The notes below the pieces were generated by a model, which saw nothing but the letters and a program-made list of their open reading frames with translations, did not search any database and had not been told where the DNA came from. The translations under genes and the position numbers were made by a program. Of a stretch of 29,866 nt of DNA, positions 7,379-15,651 are shown one piece after another. Source of the stretch: an uncultured Prochlorococcus sp. (GTDB taxonomy: Bacteria > Cyanobacteriota > Cyanobacteriia > PCC-6307 > Cyanobiaceae); contig CACGGY010000004.1 of NCBI GenBank assembly GCA_902572675.1, forward strand, positions 1 through 29,866, given 5' to 3'. How positions within the stretch are numbered: the first letter of the stretch is position 1; every line of letters begins with the position of its first letter.

Positions 7379-8603
7379 ATGCAAACAAATATTTTATTAA
7401 ACCTAATATTAAAGAAAATAGGATAAGTATGTATGTTGGAACTATTTTAAAAAAAGATAATAGTGTGGAGATTAAAACTATAAAAATAGAGCTAATTAAA
7501 AAGAATTCTGATGAAAAACTATCTTCAATTAAATTAAAGCCAGAAAAAATAACTGCTCCTGGAATTGTATTAATTACTCCTTCGATAAAGTAATTAATCG
7601 ATTTAATTCTGTTTTTTATGAAGCCTTTTCCAAAAACAAAAATCAATAAAAAACTTGGAAAAAAAATTGCAAAAGTTGATATAAATGAATACTTTAAAGC
7701 TTCATTTATTCCTCCGAGCGAAAACCCAGCTTTGTATCCAATAAAACTTGTAGTTAATAAGACAGGACCAGGTGTTATCTGGCCAATCATTATCCCATCT
7801 ATAAATTCATTATTTGTTAACCATCCTTGTGAGACAACATAATCACTCATAAGAGGAATGATTACTAATCCCCCTCCAAAAATAAAAAGTCCCGTTTTCA
7901 AGAAGAAAAAAAACAGATTAAGATAATCAATAAAAAACTTTGAGTTTGTAGAGAGCTTTAAAAAATTATAAAACTTGGCAATATCCAAAAAGATTGAGCT
8001 AGTTAAAAATGAGGTTGTTGAAAATATAGATAAGGGAACCAAGCTATAAAAAATACTTTTCCATTTCTGTAAGAAAATATTTATCAAACCTGCAATAGTA
8101 AGAATTGTTATGAGAGGAAATTGAATACTATTATATTTTGCAAATATAAGTAGAAATAAGATTGAGCTAGAGAATAATAATCGATCTAACTTTAATCTCT
8201 TTTTTAAAAGAACTAATGAAAATGAAAAAATTATTCCTGCAATAATAGGAGGATTAAAATAAATTAAATCATTTAGAAGTTTTGATCCAGAATAAATTTG
8301 CCAAAAAAAGGTAAGAACCAATACCGAAATGAATCCTGGGATAATGAAACATATACCAGATACAAATCCACCAAGATATCCATTAATTTTAAGACCTATA
8401 TATATTGCTAATTGAGTGGATATTGGCCCTGGAAGCAATTGACATAAACCAATACCTTTTTCAAAAGATTGGGTTGAGATCAATTTTTTATTATTTATAA
8501 GCTCATCTTCGAATAAAGAAATATGAGCATATGGTCCTCCAAAACTGAAAATACCAATTTTAAGAAAAATTTTTGCAAGTTCAATTAAGGATATTTTTGC
8601 CAT
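7377..8603 (-). CDS. chrA: Chromate/oxyanion transporter ChrA family
   Basis: A 408-aa polytopic inner-membrane protein of the CHR family, the long two-domain form. The N-terminal half has FGGPYAHI (21-28) and [13 protein letters not shown] (52-64), and the C-terminal half repeats these as FGGGLVIIP (242-250) and GQITPGP (274-280). About ten to twelve hydrophobic helices are visible. Characterised family members export chromate, probably by proton symport or sulfate exchange. The physiological substrate in an open-ocean cyanobacterium is unknown. It is the last gene of the minus-strand unit gap-arsJ-chrA, 30 bases after arsJ, so it is probably under ArsR control. That placement suggests it handles an oxyanion entering during phosphate starvation, but this is inference. 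Confidence 0.93.
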   Translation of the reverse strand: MAKISLIELAKIFLKIGIFSFGGPYAHISLFEDELINNKKLISTQSFEKGIGLCQLLPGPISTQLAIYIGLKINGYLGGFVSGICFIIPGFISVLVLTFFWQIYSGSKLLNDLIYFNPPIIAGIIFSFSLVLLKKRLKLDRLLFSSSILFLLIFAKYNSIQFPLITILTIAGLINIFLQKWKSIFYSLVPLSIFSTTSFLTSSIFLDIAKFYNFLKLSTNSKFFIDYLNLFFFFLKTGLFIFGGGLVIIPLMSDYVVSQGWLTNNEFIDGIMIGQITPGPVLLTTSFIGYKAGFSLGGINEALKYSFISTFAIFFPSFLLIFVFGKGFIKNRIKSINYFIEGVINTIPGAVIFSGFNLIEDSFSSEFFLISSIFIVLISTLLSFFKIVPTYILILFSLILGLIKYLFA

Positions 8604-8633
8604 TTAAATATTCTAATTTCTAAAAATTAGTTT

Positions 8634-9893
8634 TTATGGTGATGATAAGCTTTGTTTGATTGATGGTAATTTAAGACTCGAAATCCAAGATAATAATATT
8701 AGAAGTGATGAAAAATAAAGACAATATTGAAGACCAATACTCGGATTTCTCCCAATCATAAATAGTAAGCCAGATAGTAATGTTCCAACTAGTCTTCCAG
8801 CAGCATTTGCCATGTAATAGAAGCCAACATTTAAACTGACTTTTTCATTATCAGAGTAGGCCAAAATCATATAAGAATGTGTAGAGGAATTCATTGCAAA
8901 AACAAATCCAAAAATAGTAAGTCCTAAAATTATTGCTATCGATGGAGAACTTTCTCTCCATAATGCGACTCCTATCAAAGATGGTATGACCATTAATACG
9001 GCACTCCAAAATTGTATAGCTTTGCGATCTGGACTTTCTTTCTGGCCCCACATCTTTCTAATTGCTGGAGCTGAAGCCTGAACTATTCCATAACCTATTA
9101 CCCAGGCCCCAAGAAATAATCCTATTTCCATGTAGTCCCAACCAAATGCCATATCTAGGAATACTGGAAGAGCTACAACAAACCAAACATCTCTTGCTCC
9201 AAAAAGAAAGAATCTTGCTGCTGAAAGAATATTTATGGCATCTGATTTTGAAAAAAGATCATTAAAAGCTGGTTTGGTTTTCATCTTGCCAATTTCTCCA
9301 GGCAAAATTAATGTCAATAAAAAGGCTAAGCAGAGTCCAAAACCCATAATTCCTACAGCATTATTGAATCCAAATAACTTATATAAAAGTCCACCCAAGA
9401 AGAACCCAACACCCTTAAGAGCATTTTTAGATCCAGTTAAAATAGCAACCCATTTAAAAAGTTGTTTTTGGCCAGTATCATTGCCGTTATTTGTCTCTGG
9501 AACAACTGTCTTAACAGCACTTTTAGCACTCATTTTGTTTAAATCTTTTGCTATCCCACTGACTGCTTGAGCAACCATAACGTATACGACACTAAATATT
9601 ACTGGCCAATCCTCTTTAACTGGTATAAGCATGAAAAGAGCGATGATTTGCAGGATAGTCCCAATCCATAAAGTAAGCCTTAAACCATATCTTGCTCCTA
9701 TCCAACCACCATATAAATTAGTAATTATTCCAAAAAACTCATAAAAAAGGAAAAGTAAAGCAATTTGTAGAGTTGTGTAACCTAGCTCATGAAAGTGACC
9801 AACAACTAATAATCTTAATGCGCCGTCAGTAAGAGTGAATGCCCAATAGTTTGCGGTTACAACACTATATTGTTGAATATTAGATAACTTCAT
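8634..9893 (-). CDS. arsJ: Organoarsenical efflux permease ArsJ (MFS)
   Basis: A 419-aa major facilitator superfamily protein with about twelve membrane helices. The first helix region with NYWAFTLTDGALRLLVVGHFHELGY and the following YGGWIGARYGLRLTL loop (the MFS motif A position) match ArsJ closely. ArsJ exports 1-arseno-3-phosphoglycerate, the labile product formed by a dedicated glyceraldehyde-3-phosphate dehydrogenase when arsenate replaces phosphate. The gap gene ends 11 bases upstream on the same strand, the classical gap-arsJ pair. Together they give net arsenate extrusion without reduction to arsenite; no arsC or acr3 is visible in the window. Assignment rests on sequence and the gene pair. 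Confidence 0.92.
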   Translation of the reverse strand: MKLSNIQQYSVVTANYWAFTLTDGALRLLVVGHFHELGYTTLQIALLFLFYEFFGIITNLYGGWIGARYGLRLTLWIGTILQIIALFMLIPVKEDWPVIFSVVYVMVAQAVSGIAKDLNKMSAKSAVKTVVPETNNGNDTGQKQLFKWVAILTGSKNALKGVGFFLGGLLYKLFGFNNAVGIMGFGLCLAFLLTLILPGEIGKMKTKPAFNDLFSKSDAINILSAARFFLFGARDVWFVVALPVFLDMAFGWDYMEIGLFLGAWVIGYGIVQASAPAIRKMWGQKESPDRKAIQFWSAVLMVIPSLIGVALWRESSPSIAIILGLTIFGFVFAMNSSTHSYMILAYSDNEKVSLNVGFYYMANAAGRLVGTLLSGLLFMIGRNPSIGLQYCLYFSSLLILLSWISSLKLPSIKQSLSSP

Positions 9894-9904
9894 AAAGACA
9901 TAAA

Positions 9905-10927
9905 TTAAATCTCTTTTTTGATTACATATTCAGTAAGATCTGCAAGTCTGCAGCTGTAACCCCACTCGTTGTCATACCAAGCGTATATCTTTAATAAATT
10001 TGAATTAACAACCATAGTTGATAAACTATCAACTATTGAACTTCTAGAGTCATTTACATAATCTGCAGAAACTAAAGGTCTTTCTTCGTAGCCAAGAATT
10101 CCTTTTAAATAAGTTTCTGAAGCTACCTTAAGTGCCAAATTTACTTGTTCAGTTGACACTTCTTTATTTAATTCAAAAACTGCATCAGTTAAAGAACCAT
10201 TAAGTAGAGGAACTCTTACTGCATGCCCATTTAATTTTCCTTTTAATTCTGGGAAGATCTCAGCGATAGCTTTAGCAGATCCAGTAGTAGTAGGAATTAA
10301 ACTTTGCATACATCCTCTTGCTCTCCTCAAATCACTTTTATAAAAATCTACAGGAACTTGAGTGTTCGTGACATCGTGAATAGTTGTAATAGCACCGTGC
10401 TTAATTGAAAAATTTTCATTGATTACCTTTACTATCGGAGCTAAACAATTTGTAGTGCAAGATGCTGCAGTTACTAATTTATGTTTAGAAGGGTCATAAA
10501 GACTTTGATTTATACCGTAAACAATATTAAGTGATTCCTCTCCAGCTACAATTCCCTTTACTGGACAAGCTACTATTACTCTTTTCATTCCAAGAGAATC
10601 AAAATAAGGATTAAGTTTGTCTGGTTTTTTATTCTTTCCTGTACATTCCAAAATAATATCTACAGAAGATTTTTCCCAAGGAACATCAAGATAATTTTTC
10701 AAAGATGTGTAGGCTAATTTCTTTCCCCCAATTATTATTTCCTCTTCTTTGACCTCTATATCTTTCCCCCATCTACCATGGACCGAATCGAATTCGAGTA
10801 AATGCGCAGCAGTATTAGAATCTCCTGCTATCTCATTTATATGAGTTATTTCTATATCAGCTCTTTCCCATAATGCTCTGAAAACTAATCTGCCAATTCT
10901 TCCAAAACCATTAATTCCAATTTTCAT
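9905..10927 (-). CDS. gap1: Arsenate-linked glyceraldehyde-3-phosphate dehydrogenase
   Basis: A 340-aa GAPDH. The Rossmann motif [10 protein letters not shown] lies at 4-13, catalytic Cys157 is in [12 protein letters not shown], and the C-terminal [10 protein letters not shown] is conserved. The [20 protein letters not shown] segment (31-50) is typical of the paralogue paired with arsJ rather than the housekeeping enzyme. It would oxidise glyceraldehyde 3-phosphate with arsenate to 1-arseno-3-phosphoglycerate. The frame is open to an ATG at 10954, nine codons earlier, but that ATG lies inside the proposed -10 element, so I choose the ATG at 10927, which starts exactly at the family's MKIGING. 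It is the first gene of gap-arsJ-chrA, divergent from arsR. A separate Calvin-cycle gap2 must exist elsewhere in the genome. Confidence 0.93.
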   Translation of the reverse strand: MKIGINGFGRIGRLVFRALWERADIEITHINEIAGDSNTAAHLLEFDSVHGRWGKDIEVKEEEIIIGGKKLAYTSLKNYLDVPWEKSSVDIILECTGKNKKPDKLNPYFDSLGMKRVIVACPVKGIVAGEESLNIVYGINQSLYDPSKHKLVTAASCTTNCLAPIVKVINENFSIKHGAITTIHDVTNTQVPVDFYKSDLRRARGCMQSLIPTTTGSAKAIAEIFPELKGKLNGHAVRVPLLNGSLTDAVFELNKEVSTEQVNLALKVASETYLKGILGYEERPLVSADYVNDSRSSIVDSLSTMVVNSNLLKIYAWYDNEWGYSCRLADLTEYVIKKEI

Positions 10928-10949
10928 AACTTTGAAATTTTCTACATAA

Positions 10950-10996
10950 ATCATACATCAAAATATTTTGATGCATCAAGATGTTTTGATTAATGA
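10950..10996. promoter_or_regulatory. Double ArsR operator with mirrored divergent promoters
   Basis: Two copies of the palindrome ATCAA-N6-TTGAT, at 10957-10972 and 10975-10990, are spaced 18 bases apart. For gap, a minus-strand -35 TTGATG (10979-10974) and -10 TATGAT (10955-10950) are 18 bases apart and enclose the first operator. For arsR, a plus-strand -35 TTGATG (10968-10973) and -10-like TAATGA (10991-10996), 17 bases apart, enclose the second. This is a classic repression layout. The operator-to-ArsR link is inference from the position and symmetry. Confidence 0.8.
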
Positions 10997-11364
10997 AATC
11001 TTTTTTATTTAAGCTATATTTAAAAGAATTCAATTACTTTAAATTGTTAAAAGAGAGTAGCAAAGTAGAAAATGAAAATATATCTAAGTTGATGGTTTCA
11101 TTTTCAGATCCTTTTAGGCTAGAAATAATTGATCTAATGATGGATGGAGAAGTTTGTGTTTGCGATATTATGAAATTAACTAATTTATCTCAATCAAGAA
11201 TTTCATATCACATAAAAATATTGAAGGAAGCTGGTCTTATCTCAGACAGACAAGAAGGTAGATGGGTGTACTATAGCCTAAATAAAGAATCTCTATTTTT
11301 GATCAAGGAATGGATAACTTCTTTGACAGATTATTCCTCAAATAGAAAACGTTGCTGCGAATAA
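10993..11364 (+). CDS. arsR: ArsR-family arsenic-responsive repressor
   Basis: A winged-helix repressor of up to 123 aa. The core runs from about residue 30: SFSDPFRLEIIDLM is helix 2-3, GEVCVCDI holds the Cys-Val-Cys metalloid-binding pair of E. coli-type ArsR, SQSRISYHIKILKEAGLI is the recognition helix, and RQEGRWVYYSL is the wing. A further Cys pair ends the protein (RKRCCE) and may contribute ligands. The ATG at 10993 coincides with the proposed -10 element of its own promoter and has no ribosome-binding site, so the true start may be downstream; TTG at 11044 or ATG at 11092 are candidates, the latter cutting into helix 1. A leaderless transcript would be the alternative. It should repress gap-arsJ-chrA and itself. 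Confidence 0.9.
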   Translation: MKSFLFKLYLKEFNYFKLLKESSKVENENISKLMVSFSDPFRLEIIDLMMDGEVCVCDIMKLTNLSQSRISYHIKILKEAGLISDRQEGRWVYYSLNKESLFLIKEWITSLTDYSSNRKRCCE

Positions 11365-11382
11365 ATTATATTTTAGATTTTA

Positions 11383-11589
11383 TTAATTAACTTCTGATTC
11401 CCTGTCATAAGTCATTCCTGATTGTTCCATCCACTCAGCTTTAGTTTTGCAATTTTGTTTGTGATTAAAGATGTGAAAACCTTCAATAATAATCATTATG
11501 GATAGAAGCAAAACAGGAATAAAATATACAGGGGAAGATATTACTTCTTTATATTTGATTTGAGCAATGAATTCCCTGTAATTAAACAT
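11383..11589 (-). CDS. Small single-TM hypothetical protein, 68 aa
   Basis: Unrecognised. One membrane helix spans about residues 20-38 (SPVYFIPVLLLSIMIIIEGF), preceded by a polar N-terminus and followed by a polar C-terminus with one Cys and a MEQSGMTYDRE end. It is convergent with arsR, with 18 bases between the stops, and divergent from pstC. A location inside a phosphate/arsenate island could mean a regulatory or assembly role, but nothing in the sequence supports one. Confidence 0.6.
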   Translation of the reverse strand: MFNYREFIAQIKYKEVISSPVYFIPVLLLSIMIIIEGFHIFNHKQNCKTKAEWMEQSGMTYDRESEVN

Positions 11590-11702
11590 CCCCTCAGTTT
11601 CTATTCAGTTAATAATATTCACCTATGGTTAAGTAAAGTTAAAGAAAAAATTTTTGAAGAAATTAAGTTTAAGGATGTTTACTTTTCATGACTTTCTTAT
11701 AC

Positions 11703-11732
11703 CTTTAACCCCTCTTAAAGTCTTTTACAACA
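11703..11732 (+). promoter_or_regulatory. Candidate Pho box before pstCAB
   Basis: CTTTAACC (11703-11710), CTTAAAGT (11714-11721) and a degenerate TTACAACA (11725-11732) lie on an exact 11-base period, resembling the cyanobacterial Pho-box array. A -10-like TATAGA at 11748-11753 follows at a suitable distance, leaving a leader of only about ten bases before the pstC ATG at 11768, which lacks a clear Shine-Dalgarno sequence. Confidence 0.55.
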
Positions 11733-11767
11733 TTTAGTAGTAGATTTATAGAGATATTCTTTTTTTA

Positions 11768-12715
11768 ATGGAAGAGAAATTAACTCTTTTCAAGAATCGT
11801 AAAAGATTCGGTATCGAAAAAAATATAGATATTATCTTCAAGAATACCGCTCTAGTTTTGTCTAGTTTCGTAGCAATAATACTTTTAGGAATTATTTTAG
11901 TAGTCTTTTTTCAGTCATTTGAATCCTTTTCAAGGTATGGCTTGAAGTTTTTAATAACCTCTGAATGGAATCCTGTAAAAGATGAATACGGAGCTTTTAC
12001 CGCTATATATGGCACATTAGTAACCTCATTTCTTTCGTTGTTAATAACTATCCCTTTGGGCGTTGGAACTGCAATATTTATTACCGAGGACTTTGCACCA
12101 AAAGTTTTTAGAGAAATAATAGGTTCTTTTGTTGAATTATTAGCAGCAATTCCATCAGTTGTATTGGGACTTTGGGCAATATTTGTTATGGAACCTTTTT
12201 TTAGAGCCTTTTTTGTCTTTTTACATAATTTCTTTGGTTGGATACCTTTATTCAGTACAGAACCTACAGGCAGGAATTCTTTGTTAGCAATATTGATTTT
12301 AGTAGTAATGCTTTTGCCAATAGTGACTTCCATTGCAAGGGATTCACTTAATCAGGTTCCTAAAAAGCTAAGAAATGCGGCTTATGGAATTGGAGCAAGT
12401 AGATGGAAAACAATATTTTCAGTGATTTTGCCGGCAGCATTATCAGGAATTATGGCAGGTATTCTTCTCGCTTTAGGTAGGGCAATGGGTGAAACAATGG
12501 CTGTCACAATGATTATTGGTAATTCCAATGCATTCAGTTGGTCTCTTTTGTCTCCTGGATATACCATTTCCTCAATGCTCGCAAACCAGTTTGGTGAAGC
12601 GGATGGAAGTCAGGTTTCATCACTCTTTTATGCAGCTTTTGTACTAATGATCCTATCTTTAGTGGTCAATATCTTTGCTCAATGGCTAGTTAAGAAATTT
12701 AGTCTTAAATATTAG
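11768..12715 (+). CDS. pstC: Phosphate ABC transporter permease PstC
   Basis: A 315-aa inner-membrane permease with six hydrophobic helices (the first at about 27-50). It forms a heterodimer with PstA, and imports phosphate delivered by PstS. The coupling (EAA) loop at about 197-225 reads VPKKLRNAAYGIGASRWKT and contacts PstB. The LGRAMGETMAV segment that follows is strongly conserved in PstC. It is the first gene of pstC-pstA-pstB; pstA begins six bases after its stop. Arsenate is expected to use the same path, which makes the nearby ars genes meaningful. Confidence 0.96.
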   Translation: MEEKLTLFKNRKRFGIEKNIDIIFKNTALVLSSFVAIILLGIILVVFFQSFESFSRYGLKFLITSEWNPVKDEYGAFTAIYGTLVTSFLSLLITIPLGVGTAIFITEDFAPKVFREIIGSFVELLAAIPSVVLGLWAIFVMEPFFRAFFVFLHNFFGWIPLFSTEPTGRNSLLAILILVVMLLPIVTSIARDSLNQVPKKLRNAAYGIGASRWKTIFSVILPAALSGIMAGILLALGRAMGETMAVTMIIGNSNAFSWSLLSPGYTISSMLANQFGEADGSQVSSLFYAAFVLMILSLVVNIFAQWLVKKFSLKY

Positions 12716-12721
12716 ATAATT

Positions 12722-13615
12722 ATGAATTCACTTTATTACCAGAAAAGATTATCAAGAAATATAGGGGATAAATTCTTTACTTCTTTATCAGTAATTTGTG
12801 CATTGATAGCAATTCTTCCGTTGATTTTTCTAGTGACTTATATCCTTTACAAAGGTGGATCTCAAATCACACCAGAATTATTTACTTTAGAACCAAATCC
12901 TCCTGGAGATGATTTAGATGCAGGCGGTATTAATCCTGCATTGATCGGGACATTAATAATAACTACCATTGCTTCAATTATTGCCATACCAGTAGGTGTA
13001 GGTGGCGGCATATATCTGGCGGAATACTCTAAAGGTGGTGCTTTTTCAAGATTTATCAGATTTGGGGTAAATGTTTTAGCGGGAGTCCCTTCAATAATTG
13101 CAGGTGTATTTATTTATGCCTTAATCGTTTCAACAAAGATCTTATTTGGAAGTATGTACAGTGGCTTGGCAGGAGGTATGGCACTTTCAATATTGATGTT
13201 GCCTACAGTGATTAAAACTACTGACGAAGGTTTAAAGTTGGTACCTAATGAATTGAGATATGCTTCTCTTGGTGTTGGAGCAAGTATGTATACAACTATA
13301 TTGAAAGTTACTTTGCCATCTGCATTTAGATCTATTGCAACTGGGGTTGTACTTGGAATCGCAAGGGCTGCAGGCGAAACAGCACCTTTAATCTTTACTG
13401 CTTTATTTTCTTACTACTACATAGTAGGTATTGAAGATTTATTTTATGAGATGGGTTCTTTAGCTGTATTGATATATAACTTTGCTCTTGAACCTTATGA
13501 TGCTCAGAATAAATTAGCCTGGGCGGCTTCCTTTATTCTTGTTTTATCGATACTATCAGTAAATATATTTTCAAGGATTTTAGCCGCTTTTACTGAGAAA
13601 ACTAAGAGAGTATAA
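12722..13615 (+). CDS. pstA: Phosphate ABC transporter permease PstA
   Basis: The 297-aa partner permease of PstC, with six membrane helices. The DLDAGGINPALIGTL region (about 65-78), the GVPSIIAGVF motif (121-130) and the EAA loop VPNELRYASLGVGAS (about 174-188), followed by IARAAGETAPLIFTA, identify PstA. Its TAA stop abuts the pstB ATG with no spacer, implying translational coupling. Confidence 0.96.
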   Translation: MNSLYYQKRLSRNIGDKFFTSLSVICALIAILPLIFLVTYILYKGGSQITPELFTLEPNPPGDDLDAGGINPALIGTLIITTIASIIAIPVGVGGGIYLAEYSKGGAFSRFIRFGVNVLAGVPSIIAGVFIYALIVSTKILFGSMYSGLAGGMALSILMLPTVIKTTDEGLKLVPNELRYASLGVGASMYTTILKVTLPSAFRSIATGVVLGIARAAGETAPLIFTALFSYYYIVGIEDLFYEMGSLAVLIYNFALEPYDAQNKLAWAASFILVLSILSVNIFSRILAAFTEKTKRV

Positions 13616-14425
13616 ATGATTAAAACTAATAAAAAAACACCAAAGAATATCATTTTATCTCTTGAGAATGTCTCTATTAGCTATGGAACTTTTGAAGCAG
13701 TAAGAAATGTTTTCTGTAACTTTAAAAAAGGAAATATTACCTCCCTTATTGGACCTTCTGGTTGTGGTAAATCAACTGTTCTTAGATCATTAAATAGGAT
13801 GAACGATTTAATTCCAAATTGTTCGTTAAAAGGAAATGTCCTGTTTGATGGAACAAATATTTACGATAAAAGAGTAGATCCAGTTGAAGTGAGAAGAAGA
13901 ATCGGAATGGTTTTCCAACAACCTAATCCTTTCCCAAAATCTATCTACGAAAATATCGCATTTGGAGCAAGAATTAACGGATTTACTGGAGATATGAATG
14001 AACTAGTCGAAAGTTCACTAAAAAAGGCTGCTTTATGGGATGAATGTAAGGATAAATTAAATGATAGTGGTTACTCTTTATCCGGTGGACAACAGCAAAG
14101 ATTATGTATTGCTCGAACCATTGCAATTGAGCCTGAAATAATTCTCATGGATGAGCCATGCTCAGCTTTGGATCCTATTTCTACTTTGAAAATAGAAGAG
14201 ACGATGCATGAACTTAAGAAGAATTACACAATAATTATCGTTACCCATAATATGCAACAGGCATTAAGAGTTAGTGATATGACTGCATTTTTTAATGCTA
14301 TTGAATATGAAGATGGTGATGGAGGAAAAGTTGGTTATCTTGCTGAATTTAATTCGACAAAGAAAATTTTTAACTCTCCAAAAGAAAAAACTACTCAGGA
14401 ATACATATCTGGTAAATTTGGTTGA
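13616..14425 (+). CDS. pstB: Phosphate ABC transporter ATPase PstB
   Basis: The 269-aa ATPase that drives PstCA. Walker [10 protein letters not shown] is at 46-54, the Q-loop region FQQPNPFP at 100-107, the ABC signature LSGGQQQR at 155-162, Walker B IILMDEP at 175-181 with catalytic Glu180, and the switch His211. Length and motifs are standard. No phoU gene follows, which is usual for marine picocyanobacteria. An AT-only hairpin (14430-14437 with 14450-14457) followed by T residues may act as a weak terminator. Confidence 0.97.
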   Translation: MIKTNKKTPKNIILSLENVSISYGTFEAVRNVFCNFKKGNITSLIGPSGCGKSTVLRSLNRMNDLIPNCSLKGNVLFDGTNIYDKRVDPVEVRRRIGMVFQQPNPFPKSIYENIAFGARINGFTGDMNELVESSLKKAALWDECKDKLNDSGYSLSGGQQQRLCIARTIAIEPEIILMDEPCSALDPISTLKIEETMHELKKNYTIIIVTHNMQQALRVSDMTAFFNAIEYEDGDGGKVGYLAEFNSTKKIFNSPKEKTTQEYISGKFG

Positions 14426-14533
14426 TGTTAAATTTTTACTCTTAAAAGAAAAAATTTTTACGTTTAAGATGGTCAAGGGGTAGACAAACAGTATAAATAC
14501 CTATATAGTTATCTCGAATTAGTAAGTTTATCT

Positions 14534-14623
14534 TTGAAAAACTACCCTTTTCTACCTTTCTTGATTTTCGCAGGGGCTCTCATAACAACTGCAACAATAG
14601 GATTGCCTGTATTTACTTCATAA
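14534..14623 (+). CDS. Possible TTG-start membrane microprotein, 29 aa
   Basis: Uncertain. From a TTG, the frame encodes 29 residues with one hydrophobic helix: LPFLIFAGALITTATIGL. The frame is open upstream to a stop at 14465, with no ATG or GTG in between, so TTG is the only common start codon available. No Shine-Dalgarno sequence is visible. The peptide resembles small thylakoid subunits in size and layout, but matches none I know. The composition, with Pro, Gly and Thr in a compact hydrophobic run, is less random than the flanks. Confidence 0.35.
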   Translation: MKNYPFLPFLIFAGALITTATIGLPVFTS

Positions 14624-14653
14624 TTTAAGAGTATTTCTATTTCAGGTAATTTT

Positions 14654-14806
14654 ATGGTTTCAATAATAAATAAAGAATTAATTGGAAGTCCTCATAAAAT
14701 CTTAATTAAGGAAAATTTATTTGACTTTATAAAAAAAAGAGAGAATATGAATCTGTGTGGGAGTGAAAAATCTGTATTAAAACCATTAAAAGTGGTTTAT
14801 TTCTAA
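14654..14806 (+). CDS. Possible small protein, 50 aa
   Basis: Uncertain. A 50-codon ATG frame gives a basic, mostly soluble peptide without recognisable domain. It lies 10 bases before the next small gene, on the same strand, which would suit a two-gene unit. A run of A-rich codons in the middle means it could also be a chance frame. The preceding bases include AGGTAAT, a weak ribosome-binding candidate. Confidence 0.35.
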   Translation: MVSIINKELIGSPHKILIKENLFDFIKKRENMNLCGSEKSVLKPLKVVYF

Positions 14807-14816
14807 TTTATTTATC

Positions 14817-14963
14817 ATGGATAAAACTAAAGAACAGTTAGAAAAATTAAGAGAAGTAGCAGAAGCCTCTCTTACAAAAACGGATGAACTTCAAAAAGTT
14901 CTTGCTCAAATTGAAGCTTTAATGTCCAGAGAAGAATCACAAACATTATCAAAGAAGAAATAA
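14817..14963 (+). CDS. Small coiled-coil hypothetical protein, 48 aa
   Basis: Unrecognised but probably real. The 48-codon ATG frame encodes a highly charged helix with a heptad-like pattern (EQLEKLREVAEASL, then ELQKVLAQIEALM) and a basic tail KKK. It would be a short soluble coiled coil, able to dimerise. No membrane segment or Cys is present. It lies downstream of the pst operon on the same strand; a hairpin with T-rich end at 15074-15121 could terminate its transcript. Confidence 0.65.
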   Translation: MDKTKEQLEKLREVAEASLTKTDELQKVLAQIEALMSREESQTLSKKK

Positions 14964-15073
14964 TTATTTAAAAAATAATTTTAGGTTTTGTACTTTTAAT
15001 TACACCTCTACAAATCTATTGTAGTTATTAATTGGTTATGCAGAACCCGTTCCAAAGTTTTCTGTTAGGTCTC

Positions 15074-15121
15074 GAGGTCTTGCCTTCTTTAAGTAAAAGA
15101 CCTCTTTAATTTGTTTGTTTT
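15074..15121 (+). terminator. Candidate terminator hairpin
   Basis: GAGGTCTT (15074-15081) pairs perfectly with AAGACCTC (15097-15104) around a 15-base loop, followed by the T-rich TTTAATTTGTTTGTTTTT. The long loop makes it less canonical than the pstS terminator. It could end the 48-aa gene's transcript or a small RNA starting near 15030. Confidence 0.5.
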
Positions 15122-15146
15122 TATTATATTTTTATAACCTGCTTAT

Positions 15147-15449
15147 TTAGTTGATTACTTTATAGATTTCTTTCAAGCAGACATTCACATCGAAAGATTC
15201 AGTATTTACAACCTCTAATCCTGTTTTTTCTGTAACTTCAACAGTAGCATTACATTCGTCTTGTTTAAGAGCCATATAATTTGCCTTTATGTCTTTAATA
15301 TCTAATTCAACACTTGATTCAGTTTCTTCCTTATATTGCTCCATTACTAGTGTAAGTGCTTCTATTTCAACGGAAAAATTATCATTTGCTTTTGCCCCAA
15401 ATGGCATGAAAAGAAATGGAAATAAAATCAAGGCTATTAATTTTTTCAT
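15147..15449 (-). CDS. Small secreted hypothetical protein, 100 aa
   Basis: Unrecognised. Residues 1-22 are a clear signal peptide (basic KK, hydrophobic core, cleavage after AKA). The mature part is acidic, mixed helical, and contains two Cys residues (in DECNATV and NVCLKEI) that could form a disulfide in the periplasm or lumen. No neighbour suggests a function; it is isolated, with about 200 non-coding bases upstream. Confidence 0.65.
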   Translation of the reverse strand: MKKLIALILFPFLFMPFGAKANDNFSVEIEALTLVMEQYKEETESSVELDIKDIKANYMALKQDECNATVEVTEKTGLEVVNTESFDVNVCLKEIYKVIN

Positions 15450-15651
15450 TTCTATAAAAAGTGTTTATTTTTTTTATAACGTGGATTGTCTGCTAAAGAA
15501 AGGGTCATTAGCTGTATAAATTTTTTATTATCTATTTTTACTCGCAAAATATAATAAATATAAATTAATTGATAAAAAAACTAAACGAGACTTTTAAGTA
15601 TAAATTGGTATATCTAAATGAAAAATTTAGGCCACTTTCATTGGATTTTTC

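Larger units (their letters stand above)
14426..14816. other. Intergenic stretch with only candidate mini-ORFs
   Basis: Between pstB and the 48-aa coiled-coil gene lie 391 bases with no conventional gene. Two short plus-strand reading frames, listed separately, are the only coding candidates. The minus strand shows nothing convincing. The AT-only hairpin at 14430-14457 is a possible weak end of the pst transcript. Confidence 0.5.

Noticed and set aside
14461..14525. Sequence with TCGAAT resembling a tRNA T-arm
   Set aside because: No acceptor or anticodon stem pairs could be made; no tRNA supported anywhere in the window.
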